From the NCBI GenBank assembly GCA_003023725.1, contig PXYT01000017.1:1488-64375 (forward strand): a stretch of 62,888 bases of DNA. Direction: 5' to 3'. The translations under genes and the position numbers were made by a program. Below are positions 27,387 through 37,721 of this stretch, in pieces. The DNA is from Sulfobacillus benefaciens. GTDB lineage: Bacteria; Bacillota; Sulfobacillia; Sulfobacillales; Sulfobacillaceae. Position 1 is the stretch's first letter; the number at the start of each line of letters is the position of its first letter. The notes under the pieces are model-generated. The model was not told where the DNA came from. It worked only from the letters and a program-made list of their open reading frames with translations, and ran no database searches.

Positions 27387-27848
27387 GTGACCGGAAAAGA
27401 AATTAAACGCATACGTTTGGAAAACCATTTTTCGCAAAAGGAGCTGGGAAACAAATCGTTCTCTGCGGCATATATTAGCCGAGTCGAGCGAGGACGTCAG
27501 AAACCTTCAAAGAAATTTCTTGATCATGTGTCGACAATGCGCGGTTACCAGGCGCAAAAATGCCGGGACTTCGACAGCAACGATCATCTTGTCGATGTAT
27601 TGCTGCATCTTGCGTCAAGTCTGGTGGAGTTGAATCAGCTGGAAGTTGCGTCGGCGGTGGCCAAACACGCCCTCCAACAGGCGTCTGGGTCCGGAAATCT
27701 TCGGATGACTGCCGGGATGTTACAAATATCTTTGGTTGTTAACGGGGAACGGGTCGTAGATATTCCACAAAAAATAAGGAACATCATGGTTACTCTCGAT
27801 TTTTCAAAATCCACATTGGACGATATCCTGCGCTTAGTGAATCCGTGA
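27387..27848 (+). CDS. XRE-family helix-turn-helix regulator, possibly truncated
   Basis: 153 residues. The N-terminal ~60 residues are an HTH_3 domain (GKEIKRIRLENHFSQKELG, SFSAAYISRVERG). The remainder looks like one or two helical TPR-type repeats (HLASSLVELNQLEVASAVAKHALQQ). Regulators of this type with TPR sensor regions usually exceed 300 residues, so this copy may be shortened. The GTG start has AAGGAGGGG close upstream. It is isolated between non-coding stretches. Confidence 0.72.
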   Translation: MTGKEIKRIRLENHFSQKELGNKSFSAAYISRVERGRQKPSKKFLDHVSTMRGYQAQKCRDFDSNDHLVDVLLHLASSLVELNQLEVASAVAKHALQQASGSGNLRMTAGMLQISLVVNGERVVDIPQKIRNIMVTLDFSKSTLDDILRLVNP

Positions 27849-28780
27849 GATGGTCGTGAATTGGGGCGGATCCGTAGCCCAAATAAATTGTGGCGGTAAT
27901 GACAGGCACTTTCGACTGAAAAGATAATCTTTCGCCATAGATCAACGTCGATATGCTCCCGGGACATCCGGGGCGCTAGCTATTGACATCCTCATGGGTT
28001 TGTTTCTCGAAAATCTCCGTAGGGAACCAGTTGTGGCATTTAGATATCCCAATATAGGCACCTGACTCCTCGTAGTGACAAGGTCTTAGAATAAGGATAT
28101 GCGAGATTTCAAGATTTATCGACAGTTGTTTGAACGGCTGGCCTCCTGCTTGGCCGGTATCTCTACATACATCGTGGTCGGAGAGCTCGCCTTGTCTCGG
28201 AGGTTAGTGGGATCCGTGACGAAACTGAGTTATCTCCCATTAATCTGTGAAATAGCGTCCCACTTCTGGCATGAATCGGCTTTGTTGAGTCTTCAATAGG
28301 CCGAGGATGCGTACGCTCCTTGCGAGGATATCATCGGGGGTTCGGGCTCACTCTCTCGGGCCATTATGTGAAGAAGCACACGCGCTGCTGGTCCTGCACA
28401 TCTGCCGCGGCATGTCTGGCGAGTAGCCCAAGACAGCCTCTATAGAGGACGAACCCCTCAAATACCGCGAACAGCCAATGCGTCAGGACATCCGAAGAGC
28501 CCGCTATGGACCGCTATTTTAGGGTTTTCTCGCCAATCCTCAGAGGAAAGGATTTGTGGTTTGGCGCCCTTGTCGTTCTCGGATCGCAATGGATCCCGCG
28601 TGATAGATCCGGCTCCCCCATTAGGTGTGGCCGTTCCAACAAGACACTGAGGTATACTGAACTGGTGGCAGGGCCTGGTGCAATAAGGCCATGCTCGATG
28701 TGCAGACAGGTCAACACCGAAGCGAGTTCGGCAGACGTGCTATAGTTTTTCTAAATGGCTTGCTTATTGGAGGGATGATA
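27849..28780 (+). other. Stretch without a recognisable gene
   Basis: About 930 nt. Only short open frames occur (for example 28099-28299, 66 codons, without a good ribosome binding site). I see no family motif and no clear hairpin terminator. Confidence 0.4.
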
Positions 28781-29173
28781 TTGAAATTATCGCATGTTCG
28801 GTTGCTGGTAAAAGATTATCTTTCTTGCCTCGAGTTCTATCGCGATGTGATGGAATTGGAAGTTAGTTGGGGAGACGAAGAAACGAATTATATCAGTTTC
28901 AAAACTGGCGGGTCACAAATTGGATTGTTTCCCCGATCGGATATGGCAACGGCCGTGGGCGAAGCGCACAAACCCGTGAACGCAGAGCATCAGCCTAGTC
29001 AATGTCTCATTATGGCGGTGGATGACGTTGATGCCATCTACGCGTTGTTGAAATCTAAAGGCGTCCGGTGCATCAATACGCCGCATGATATGAACAATTG
29101 GGGTGTTCGCTGTTTTCATCTGTACGATCCCGACGGTAATTTAATCGAAGTAAACAAAGAGATGGCTGTATGA
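28781..29173 (+). CDS. VOC/glyoxalase-fold protein
   Basis: 130 residues with two beta-alpha-beta-beta-beta units, the vicinal-oxygen-chelate fold: LSHVRLLVKDYLSCLEFYRDVM at the start and FHLYDPDGNLIEVN at the end. Metal ligands are plausible at His and Glu in these blocks. Members are glyoxalases, dioxygenases or resistance proteins; the reaction is unknown here. The start is TTG 28781, because GGAGGG lies 6 nt upstream; ATG 28775 would directly abut that site. Confidence 0.82.
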   Translation: MKLSHVRLLVKDYLSCLEFYRDVMELEVSWGDEETNYISFKTGGSQIGLFPRSDMATAVGEAHKPVNAEHQPSQCLIMAVDDVDAIYALLKSKGVRCINTPHDMNNWGVRCFHLYDPDGNLIEVNKEMAV

Positions 29174-29422
29174 CATAGAAAACCCGCATGAGCCCATATG
29201 TCCGACTTAAGTCGAGCCATTCAACGGTACGAACATGCCATTAGGATTCAAAGCTTACGGTTCGCTTGCGGTTCGACCCCACGATTTGTCTACGGAGACG
29301 CATGCCTCAAAGGCAGCCCTATTATGGCGTCTGTGGTTTTGGGAGACGGCGAGCGCCTTATATCCCCATCCATAAATCGACGGGTTTTACGGCACATTTG
29401 ATAAATCGGTCAGGAGAATGCC

Positions 29423-29920
29423 ATGAATTGGGAAATATCCAGAATCTTAGATAATCAAGTTGGAGACTTCTCTTCGATCCTCATGGAGGCAACCGAATGG
29501 TTGAGGAGGACCGGCAAAGAAATGTGGACTTCGGAGCAGGTGTCTGTCGACAGTCTGCTCATGGTCTGTGCTCCCGAAGAGATGTTTCTGGGGTACATCG
29601 ATGGAGTCCCGGCGGCAACAATGATTCTTCAAGAAAACGACGAGATTTTTTGGCCGGACGCTCCGAAAGGTGAGTCGCTGTTTCTCCACAAATTGAGTGT
29701 GCGTCGGCGGTTTGCCGGGACGAGCTTGGCTGTGGAAATGATAAATTGGGCGAAACTTAAAGCAAAGCATGACAGTAAGAAATTTCTCCGGCTGGACTGC
29801 GCGGCGGACAGAGGGAAACTGTGTAGATTCTATGAAGCGCAGGGGTTTGAAAAGGTCCGGGAGCAAGTGATGTTTGGAACATGGCCCACTGCTTTTTATG
29901 AACTGGCGACCGCATATTGA
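29423..29920 (+). CDS. GNAT-family N-acetyltransferase
   Basis: 165 residues. The LHKLSVRRRFAGTSLAVEMINWA stretch is the beta4/alpha3 region with the acetyl-CoA pyrophosphate loop (R-x-x-x-G-T-S), and RLDCAADRGKLCRFYEAQGFEKV is the usual C-terminal half. It would transfer an acetyl group to a small molecule or protein amine. AGGAGA lies upstream of the ATG. It follows the VOC gene by 249 nt on the same strand but has its own start region. Confidence 0.85.
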   Translation: MNWEISRILDNQVGDFSSILMEATEWLRRTGKEMWTSEQVSVDSLLMVCAPEEMFLGYIDGVPAATMILQENDEIFWPDAPKGESLFLHKLSVRRRFAGTSLAVEMINWAKLKAKHDSKKFLRLDCAADRGKLCRFYEAQGFEKVREQVMFGTWPTAFYELATAY

Positions 29921-30458
29921 ACGCATCCAAGGCCGGGTGCGGGTTGGGCGGAGACTGGTACCCCAATAGGATGACATTGCTAGTTCGGCACTTATCGTGG
30001 TGAATTTGCCCAATGCCATGGTTTATGAGACCGTTCGGGTTCACCAAGGCGGCTTGATCAAGAACCGTCAACGAGTAACCAAAGAAAGCACAAGAGCTGG
30101 CGAAAGACCAAACACATACATCCGACACGACAGCGACATTGGGTCCATCTTGACACAGGGATTGGCTGCATGCGAGATTAATCCAGCGACGGCGCCCCGA
30201 CGACGTGCCGTCGCTATAGAGAAGAAGATCCCCGGATTCCTCCCACGAACCGCCCTTGGTATTGTGCTTCTGAGCCACCGTCAACCGAAAGGGGCAGACA
30301 ATAGAGCGGCGCTCCCCCTATTTTTCCAAGGCGCCAGCCTCTTGCCTGGTAAACGGCGGGACGACACCAAAAGAATCTCTCGAGTCTGTTCTCTCCCAAA
30401 TTTCAGTTGTTCGATAAAGTGCACTGAATGCGGTCTTGTCATCCGTCGGCAGTAGATC
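29921..30458 (+). other. Stretch without a recognisable gene
   Basis: About 540 nt between GNAT and LysR genes. Both strands have open frames (29997-30455 plus; 29757-30284 minus), but neither has a convincing ribosome binding site or a family motif. It may be eroded coding DNA. Confidence 0.35.
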
Positions 30459-31352
30459 TCACGGGGCCATGTCAATTTCTTTTACGACGCGCATAAATGA
30501 CTGCATTGCTGACGAAATCCAGCGGTGCTTGTTCCATGCCATCTGGGTTGGGATTTGAATGGATGGCCAGCCGCAAATCTTGAGTTTTTTGTCGGCAATC
30601 TCATGACGAACCGTAATTTCGGGCAGCAAGGCAATGCCCACTCCGGAAATCGCACATTGCTTGATGGCCTCCACGCTCGAAAATTCTAGCCATTGCGAGG
30701 GACGCACGTCTGTTTCGACCATTTCATTTTCAAAAATCTCACGATAACTCCAGCCGCCACGCGTTGATTCGACCATAAGAAGCACTTCCCCAGTCAGGTC
30801 TGCTGCCTCAATGGCGTCCATTTCGGCCAACGGATGAGACGGTGCGGAAACCAACACAATTTGTTCGTTAATCAAACCCTCGGTAATGAGATTGTCTGCC
30901 GCCACCGGGGCTTCGATAAGTAGGGCGATATCAACCGCGCCAACTTCCAAGGATGATCGCAGTTCGGCGCAGGTGCCCAGCTGAAATTTAAGTTCCACTT
31001 TTGGAAAGCGTTTGCGAAACTCTACAAGGACTCGCGGCAGTCGATAGGCGATGATGCTCTCAGGTGCCCCGATTACCAAAGTCCCACACGGTTCATCGCA
31101 GCCCAAGGCGATGGATCGGATTTGCTGTTCAATCCCAGACAAGTTCTCCACGTGCACGAGAATCCTTTTTCCCGCTTCGGTCAGCAACACACCGCGTCCT
31201 AACCTATCGAAGAGCGGCACTCCCAACTCTCGTTCCAGAGCGTGGATATGTTCGGAAACAGTCGACTGCGAATAATTCAAAAGCTCGGCTGCGCGGGAGA
31301 AATTTTGTTCTTTCGCCACCACCGCGAACGTGTGCAGTTGTTTGAAATCCAT
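30459..31352 (-). CDS. LysR-family transcription regulator
   Basis: 297 residues, standard length. The N-terminal winged HTH reads MDFKQLHTFAVVAKEQNFSRAAELLNYSQSTVS, followed by the LysR substrate-binding domain (about 90-290). ATG 31352 has GGTGAG upstream and gives the canonical start. LysR proteins usually control a divergent neighbour; here the divergent unit is a YqcI-like fragment, a cupin and an APC permease, so it may control amino-acid or amine uptake. Confidence 0.93.
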   Translation of the reverse strand: MDFKQLHTFAVVAKEQNFSRAAELLNYSQSTVSEHIHALERELGVPLFDRLGRGVLLTEAGKRILVHVENLSGIEQQIRSIALGCDEPCGTLVIGAPESIIAYRLPRVLVEFRKRFPKVELKFQLGTCAELRSSLEVGAVDIALLIEAPVAADNLITEGLINEQIVLVSAPSHPLAEMDAIEAADLTGEVLLMVESTRGGWSYREIFENEMVETDVRPSQWLEFSSVEAIKQCAISGVGIALLPEITVRHEIADKKLKICGWPSIQIPTQMAWNKHRWISSAMQSFMRVVKEIDMAP

Positions 31353-31501
31353 CCATGTCTCACCCATCGCGAATATCGATTGTACCGATTGGATTTATCG
31401 CATGCAGACAGCGTATTACATTTTTTATCATTATTCCAGCAACTCTCAGCAGGTATGAAGGAGCGAGCTCTATTATCACAAACAATGAGGAAGCGACAGA
31501 G

Positions 31502-31774
31502 ATGGATAGTCGGATTTTACTGATAGGGAAAGACATCAACTCAAATGACGGCGTGCCGGATGGGCTGGCATGGAAATATAATATGTTTCACGGCCAAGTA
31601 ATGAGCAGTGAATTTCCGTGCGGCTTTGGAATCAACGCCGAGCGGATGGGCACTTGGGTATCTTTATATTGGCCGGGAAAACAGCATCTCGCGTCTGCCC
31701 TCCACCGTCGTCGGAAAATATCTCTTCCGTATGGAGACACTGGGAACCGGCCCCTGGCCAAAGTCCCAGGCTAA
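31502..31774 (+). pseudogene. YqcI/YcgG-like fragment
   Basis: A 90-codon frame containing SSEFPCGFGINAERMG, which resembles the F-P-C-x-F-G block of YqcI/YcgG proteins. Those are normally about 230-260 residues, so this copy seems cut short after the block. GAGGAAG precedes ATG 31502. The cupin gene begins 18 nt later. I treat it as a remnant; a genuine short protein is possible. Confidence 0.4.
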
Positions 31775-31791
31775 GAGGAGGAAGCGAACCC

Positions 31792-32127
31792 ATGGGACAT
31801 TGTGAGAAGCTGCGAATTCTGCGCGGAACTTCACTGTGCATGGAGTCAGCAGTCTACGGCCTATTGCCAGAAACCGGCTCGGTGGATGTCCAGCGCGGGA
31901 CACCAGGTCCCCACCACGCCAAACACACTCATCCAACTCCCGAAATCTTGTTGATCGTAAGTGGCACCATCCCGTATCACCTCGACAAAGATGACGACAG
32001 ATGCACATGCAGGGATAGTCTGTCTCGACCGGCGAATACCCAGCTCGCATCTACAACGGGAAATAAGGGCTACCTGGGTATAATGGCCACATTGTCGCCG
32101 ATCATCCTTCAGCGAGGTGGAGTATGA
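31792..32127 (+). CDS. Small cupin-domain protein, locally scrambled
   Basis: 111 residues starting at ATG 31792 after AGGAGGAAG. A cupin pattern is visible: PGPHHAKHTHPTPEILLIVSG (metal-binding His/Glu motif 1), then RPANTQLASTTG (part of motif 2). Between them, at about 31990-32030, the reading frame gives an unlikely Cys-rich segment. Another frame there reads more like a cupin (DAHAGIV), suggesting two compensating frameshifts. Its TGA overlaps the ATG of the APC permease (ATGA), so the gene is still coupled. Function is unknown. Confidence 0.55.
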   Translation: MGHCEKLRILRGTSLCMESAVYGLLPETGSVDVQRGTPGPHHAKHTHPTPEILLIVSGTIPYHLDKDDDRCTCRDSLSRPANTQLASTTGNKGYLGIMATLSPIILQRGGV

Positions 32128-33431
32128 TGGAAGAAAAGTGCCGCAGTGATCTGGTGCCGAGCTTGACCGTGGGACGCGCCGTCGCGTTGGCGTTGGGGAT
32201 TGTTATGGGGGCTGGGCTTTTGGTTTTGCCCGGCCTCGCCTATGTCCGGGCGGGTAATGCCGCAGTTTATGCTTGGGTCGTTGATGGGATCATTATCATC
32301 CCTTTGCTTGTCATTTTTGGGATCCTGGGCTCCCGTTATCCCAGCGCCGGTGGCGTGGCGGGATTTGTGCGCACGGCATTTGGAGCCATTGCCGGGAGCA
32401 TCACCGAAATGATTCTCATGGGCGCATTTTTTTTGGGAATTCCGGGAATCGCGTTGACGGGCGCAAATTATTTGGTATATCTGTTCCATGCTGAACAACG
32501 CGGCACAGTTCTTTTTGCCATCGTCTTGCTCCTTTTTGCGGGTGCGCTGAATTACCTGGGGACTCCATTATCCGGGAAGACACAGCAGATTTTGTCTTAC
32601 AGTTTGGTCATCATTCTGGCGGCCGTGGCGGCCGCGGCGATCATTTTCGCTTCCCCGCATCCTGATTCGATAGCTCCACCCCAACATTGGCTCGAGGCAT
32701 TGCCGGTACTGGGTATGGTGTTCTTCGCGTTTACCGGATGGGAAATGCTGTCCTTCATGGGCGAAGAGTTTCACAACCCCAAACGAGATTTCCCGATCGC
32801 TGTAACTGTGAGTTTTGTACTTGTGCTCCTCCTCTATCTGGGCATTGCATTCGCCATTCAATGGACACTGTCTCCGCACAATCCGCAAACAGCGGAAGCC
32901 CCGATCGCGGCGATTTTAGCGCACGTGCTGGGCAATTGGAGCGGTGGCGTCGTGGCGGTCATTGGTGTTCTCATCATTATGGCGAATCTCAATGGCGCTA
33001 CTTGGGCAGCATCTCGGTTGGTATTTGCATCCGCCCGCGAAGGGTTTTTGCCAGCCTATTTGTCCCATGTGGATGCCAAAGCCCGGGTCCCGCGACGGGC
33101 AATTTGGGTTAGCGTGTCGGCGTTCGTCCTGGTCGCTATTTTGCATGGGGTCAGATGGATACCGCTTCACGCGATGTTTTCGCTCGCAGGTCAAAATTTT
33201 TTCCTGCTGTACCTGTTCAGCGTAATCGCGTTTCTCAAATTGGTGCCTAACCTCTTTGCTGCCATTTTTGGACTGGGAACGATGGCTTGTTGTCTCGTGG
33301 TTGCGGGATCTTTCGGAACATCCTTACTCTATCCTGCGATGTTAATGTTGGTCGGCTTCACTGTCGGATTCCTCCGGGTGAGGTCTAAAGGGACGATACA
33401 TAAAAAGCTCCGGGATATGAAACGACGATGA
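32124..33431 (+). CDS. APC-superfamily amino acid/amine permease
   Basis: 435 residues with about twelve membrane segments. The first helix carries GIVMGAGLLVLPGLAY, the unwound substrate-binding turn of APC transporters, and FFAFTGWEMLSFMGEEFHNPKRDFP in the middle is typical of the YjeH-like branch. It would import or export amino acids or amines. The start overlaps the cupin stop. The divergent LysR gene is the likely regulator. Confidence 0.9.
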   Translation: MMEEKCRSDLVPSLTVGRAVALALGIVMGAGLLVLPGLAYVRAGNAAVYAWVVDGIIIIPLLVIFGILGSRYPSAGGVAGFVRTAFGAIAGSITEMILMGAFFLGIPGIALTGANYLVYLFHAEQRGTVLFAIVLLLFAGALNYLGTPLSGKTQQILSYSLVIILAAVAAAAIIFASPHPDSIAPPQHWLEALPVLGMVFFAFTGWEMLSFMGEEFHNPKRDFPIAVTVSFVLVLLLYLGIAFAIQWTLSPHNPQTAEAPIAAILAHVLGNWSGGVVAVIGVLIIMANLNGATWAASRLVFASAREGFLPAYLSHVDAKARVPRRAIWVSVSAFVLVAILHGVRWIPLHAMFSLAGQNFFLLYLFSVIAFLKLVPNLFAAIFGLGTMACCLVVAGSFGTSLLYPAMLMLVGFTVGFLRVRSKGTIHKKLRDMKRR

Positions 33432-35318
33432 GGCTGTGCCAATGTCCTTTTCCGCCGACGAAGACCGAACCGGCCGCGGTTGGCCAACTGCGGAGAAGGG
33501 ACAAGGGCGAGGATGTCGCGGACTCGGGGAAAGTGAAAGCTGTCGCCTCTACCTATGGACGTCTTACCCGGGCACTAATACAATGATATTGAAAACAGCG
33601 CTCTGGCGGGAATGCAGAGCAACCCCCGGCAGAACACCGTCATGTGAATGATTTCCGGGCGATTTGTGAATTAGACTATGTCTTAGCGGAAAGTTGTGGA
33701 ATGTCCTTAGCAGATCGCAGAAAATTTAATTCCTTCTTCTGCCAGTTTTTGTTGTTATCACAATGTGAAGATTCGTCCCACATATTGGCATTCGATCCCG
33801 GTGACCTTGGATGGACACGAAGGGAAGCCGATGGGCGATGGAAAGCAGACTAACACGCCGGAAACCACAAAAGCGCCGTCAGGGCCGCCGGCGGCAAAAA
33901 GACTTGCCAAAGATATGCTGGACGTCCACCAATCCTAGTGAGTGGCAATTGCCGCCGGGGGCCGTCGGATGGGGTTTAGCGCACAGCCGATGGCATCGTT
34001 TGGGGATGTTGTCGCACCTGGATTGGTTTCCGGTTAGCTGGTCGGATCAAAGAGCGTGGCTGGTGTGGTGCCGCGTAAACGGAGTGCTGGTGTTCGCTGA
34101 TTTTGAGGTAGCGGATTCCTTATCCCGTTTAAGTACGGTGCATGCCATTGCACGGCCTGGAGGTCCGGTGGTTTTGCGGGAAGCTCTGTCAATTGAAGGG
34201 AATCTGGGTTGCGTGTCATAAAATGACTCAGATGTGTCCTGAAAGTTTCGATATCCGGTCCATAAGCCCGCTTGACCGGCTTTGCCAAGCTATGCCCATT
34301 TTGACGGTACAGGAGTCAACCTTGTCATGCAAGACGGACGTGTTTCGGATGAGTCCAGTGCGACGGCGCTAAAGACGGCCGCCTCCTTGTCTTGAAGGCA
34401 TTCGGCTGAATTCCCCGGGTCTTTGTGCGTCACCCCCTTCAAGTCCTAACCACGATTCTGGGGATGTCATTACGGGCCATCTTTCCTCTTGTCACGTAAG
34501 CGTCACCTTTTATCGAGCGGTGTAGGCAGGGTAATAGTCCGTGTCATAAGGGACACGGACTTTGTGGGTGAGCCTTCAAAGCAAGGCCCTCACAATTTCT
34601 TGACCCGGCAACGCCCCGCGAGGCGAGGAGAGCGTCAAATGAATCGGATTCTCTTCTGCTTTCGGTCATGGTGCGCGCTGGGGGGTGAGGACGGACTCTT
34701 GCCAAATCATTGATGATGCCCATCTCTTGAGAGACGGTGTCTCTCAGCTCAACAGCGGGAGGCTTTGGCGCTCAATGGGAGATAGCCGGGATTTAGGTCG
34801 GGGAGCAGGGAGGAGGACTTAACTGTCTTATCTTGTTCCCCTTTTGAGACGCAGAGTGAGATCAGCCGGCATCAGGCCTCCTACCGCAAATAAAAGTGAT
34901 GACAATCCTTCATCCACGCCATCTCAAATCCGGTGGCGTTGAATATTTTGGGTGTTGTGTAAGATGGTTTGTGAGGTCTATGGAATCAGGGATCAAAAAC
35001 GGTGACTTAATGCTCAAATCGAACGTTGAATCATTGGTATCCTTGAAAACGTCTTAAGGTTGTGGCTACAATTGACCATGTCGCAATCCGCTGGATAGAG
35101 CTAGGGAGTATTCGGGAGAAAGATGTCGAATGAAATCCTTGGATTTTGCGAAAAGTCTCGGGCAGTGCCATTTATGAGAATCGTGGAATAGAGTGAAGCC
35201 ATACAGAGTCGACAACAGGAGTGAACATTGTTATGGCACAAGGAAATCCAAACGATTCAACGAGGTTCGGTGCCAACTCCATCTACGGATTTATTAAATT
35301 TGACAATTGAGGTGAGTT
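33432..35318 (+). other. Gene-poor stretch with remnants and hairpins
   Basis: About 1.9 kb. A plus-strand frame at 33811-34221 has coding-like composition in its second half (SWSDQRAWLVWCRVNGVLVF), and another frame continues near 34280-34395. A broken transporter ATPase was considered, but the match is too weak to claim. Two hairpins occur: AGTCCGTGTC/GACACGGACT (34536-34561) and GAGAGAC/GTCTCTC (34729-34745). The last 500 nt before the glucosidase show no gene. Confidence 0.4.
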
Positions 35319-37721
35319 ATGCGTCCTTTGAAAACGTTGCATGATCGTTCCATAGACGTCTGGAGTGGCCGTGTGGGAGCCGTGGAACAGATCGACGAGT
35401 ACGTGGTGCGGTGGGTGAATGCTCAGAATATGGATCAGTGCGTCTATTTTCGCATGTCCCGGTCCGGTGTGGTCCAGGTACAGATCGGAGAGGGGGCGAA
35501 TCTCTTTGCCGAGACGGGTCAAGCACTGGGATGGGACCGGGAGCCATGGGCGCGGTTGACGCTGCGGGCTGCCGGGAAGGACTGGCAGATTTCCAGTCCC
35601 CGGGCGTCTGTGCTCTTGTCCGGTGAGCGGGCTGTGGTGACGGCCGGCCCCCGGGTGTTTGTCTTGACCCAGTGGGGCAACGCCGAGTGCAGCATTCAGT
35701 GCCGGCTGGATCTGGCCTCCTCGGAACGGGTGTTCGGGCTGGGCGAAAAAGTGGGCGGTTTGGATAAACGGGGGCGGATGTGGACACAGTGGAGCACCGA
35801 TGTGACCCCGCATACGCCCGACACCGATCCCTTATATCAAGCGATTCCATTTGCACTTCTCGGATCCCAGGCCGGATGGCGGGGGCTCTTTGCCGCCACC
35901 AGTGCGCGGACGTATTTTGATTTAACCCAAGAGGAAGCACTATGGATCGGCGTGGACGAAGGACCTTTGGTTTTAGAATTGATGGGGGGAGACACGCCGG
36001 ATACGGTAATCGCCCAGTATACTGCTCTGTGTGGACGAATGGCGTTACCGTCACTCATGGCCTTAGGGTTTCATCAAAGCCGTTATAGCTATTTGCGGGC
36101 TGCGGATGTACTCGCCGTGGCCCGGCAATTTCGGCACCATGACGTGCCCTTAGATGCGATTCATCTGGATATCGATTACATGGACGGGTACCGCGTTTTT
36201 ACCTTTAATCCCGAAACGTTTGCCGATCCCGCAGAACTGGCCGAAACCACTGGGGCTCTGGGGGTGTCCTTGGTGTCTATTGTAGACCCCGGGGTCAAAG
36301 TCGACGACACCTACGCCGTCTATCAAGAAGGACACGCCCGGAACTATTTTATCCGCTACGCGAACGGTCGCGAGTTTCACAGCCGGGTCTGGCCGGGAGT
36401 GTGTGCATTTCCGGACTTTTTGCGGCAGGATGTCCGGGCCTGGTGGGGGGAGTGGACCCAGCGATGGCTGGCGAAGGGGATCACCGGCATTTGGAATGAC
36501 ATGAATGAACCGGCGTGGTGGGGGATGGACCCCGATCATCATCTGCCCGATGCGGCGGAAGAATCCGGAATTCTTCATCACGAGGATAATGGGACGGTGT
36601 GGCCGCATCAGGCAGTTCACAACCTCTACGCATTATTGGAAGCGGCGGCGACCTATCAGGGTATGCAATCCACCCAACCCCGGCCCTTTATTCTCACCCG
36701 ATCCGGATTTAGCGGGATTCAGCGCTATGCGGCGGTCTGGACCGGAGACAATTCGAGCACATGGGAGCATTTGGCGATGGCGATTCCCATGTGTTTGAAT
36801 CTGGGCCTGTCAGGCGTTCCGCTGGTAGGCACCGACATTGGCGGATTTCTCGGGGAATGTTCGGCCGAGTTATATGTGCGCTGGGTGCAACTGGGCAGTT
36901 TTCTGCCTTTTGCCCGTGCGCATACGGATCGCGACACGCCCGCCAACGAGCCCTGGGCCTATGGAGCGGAGGTTCTCGCGATTGCCCGCGACTACATTCG
37001 TTACCGCTACCGTTTATTGGCCTACTGGTACACCTTGGCCCGCGAGGCCGAGAGCACGGGAGCCCCACTAATGCGACCTGTGTGGTGGCGCGATGCCGAC
37101 TCAGTGGCCCAGGAGTGCGAGGACGAGTTTTTGGTGGGAGACAGCCTACTGGTGGCTCCCGTGGTCCAGGAAGGTGCTACTCAACGTGACGTCTATTTGC
37201 CGGAAGGACAGTGGTGGAATGTGTGGGAACACACCTGGCATGCCGGGCGGGAGCGGACGCTGGTGTCGGCACCCCGGGACCGGCTGCCTCTGTTTCTTCG
37301 CGCAGGGGCCATTATTCCCTTGACGCCCGTAGTCGCGTCCACTCGGCAGTGGCGTACGAGTCCTTGGCCGGATACCCTGTTAGTGATTCGGGGCACGGGC
37401 GAAGGGAGCCTCTTTGCGGATGACGGACAGTCCACCCGGTATCGGGAAGGGGAATATTGGGATATTGCCATGGCAACCCAGGATCAGGGCGATCAGATGC
37501 GGATTCGCTGGACCCTGCGCAACCGGCCTACCCAGAACGCTTTGTTGTCCCTGCCTCCGCTCCTGTTCCGTGTCGGGCCGTTTGCAAAGGCGCCACATGG
37601 GGTGATGCTGCATCAGGCTGGCCGGCAGCGTGAGCTGGATTGGCACATGTCTCAGCAATTCTGTGAATTTACGGTGGATCTTTTAAGGGATTCGGGAATG
37701 ATTGAAATTAAGACGACGTGA
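35319..37721 (+). CDS. GH31 alpha-glucosidase/alpha-xylosidase
   Basis: 800 residues, a full-length GH31 hydrolase without a signal peptide, so cytoplasmic. The nucleophile is Asp394 in GIWNDMNEP and the acid/base is Asp477 in WTGDNSSTW. An N-terminal beta-sandwich (1-230), the catalytic barrel (about 240-600) and C-terminal beta domains follow in order. It would release glucose from the non-reducing ends of alpha-glucans or disaccharides. GAGGTGAG precedes the ATG. It stands alone with no sugar transporter nearby. Confidence 0.95.
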   Translation: MRPLKTLHDRSIDVWSGRVGAVEQIDEYVVRWVNAQNMDQCVYFRMSRSGVVQVQIGEGANLFAETGQALGWDREPWARLTLRAAGKDWQISSPRASVLLSGERAVVTAGPRVFVLTQWGNAECSIQCRLDLASSERVFGLGEKVGGLDKRGRMWTQWSTDVTPHTPDTDPLYQAIPFALLGSQAGWRGLFAATSARTYFDLTQEEALWIGVDEGPLVLELMGGDTPDTVIAQYTALCGRMALPSLMALGFHQSRYSYLRAADVLAVARQFRHHDVPLDAIHLDIDYMDGYRVFTFNPETFADPAELAETTGALGVSLVSIVDPGVKVDDTYAVYQEGHARNYFIRYANGREFHSRVWPGVCAFPDFLRQDVRAWWGEWTQRWLAKGITGIWNDMNEPAWWGMDPDHHLPDAAEESGILHHEDNGTVWPHQAVHNLYALLEAAATYQGMQSTQPRPFILTRSGFSGIQRYAAVWTGDNSSTWEHLAMAIPMCLNLGLSGVPLVGTDIGGFLGECSAELYVRWVQLGSFLPFARAHTDRDTPANEPWAYGAEVLAIARDYIRYRYRLLAYWYTLAREAESTGAPLMRPVWWRDADSVAQECEDEFLVGDSLLVAPVVQEGATQRDVYLPEGQWWNVWEHTWHAGRERTLVSAPRDRLPLFLRAGAIIPLTPVVASTRQWRTSPWPDTLLVIRGTGEGSLFADDGQSTRYREGEYWDIAMATQDQGDQMRIRWTLRNRPTQNALLSLPPLLFRVGPFAKAPHGVMLHQAGRQRELDWHMSQQFCEFTVDLLRDSGMIEIKTT

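Noticed and set aside
29997-30455. 152-codon plus-strand open frame
   Set aside because: No ribosome binding site, unlikely composition and a competing minus-strand open frame; no family motif.
33811-34400. Possible P-type ATPase remnant (frames resembling the G-D-G-V-N-D region)
   Set aside because: Only a loose similarity over about 30 residues after choosing frames; no phosphorylation motif or membrane segments.
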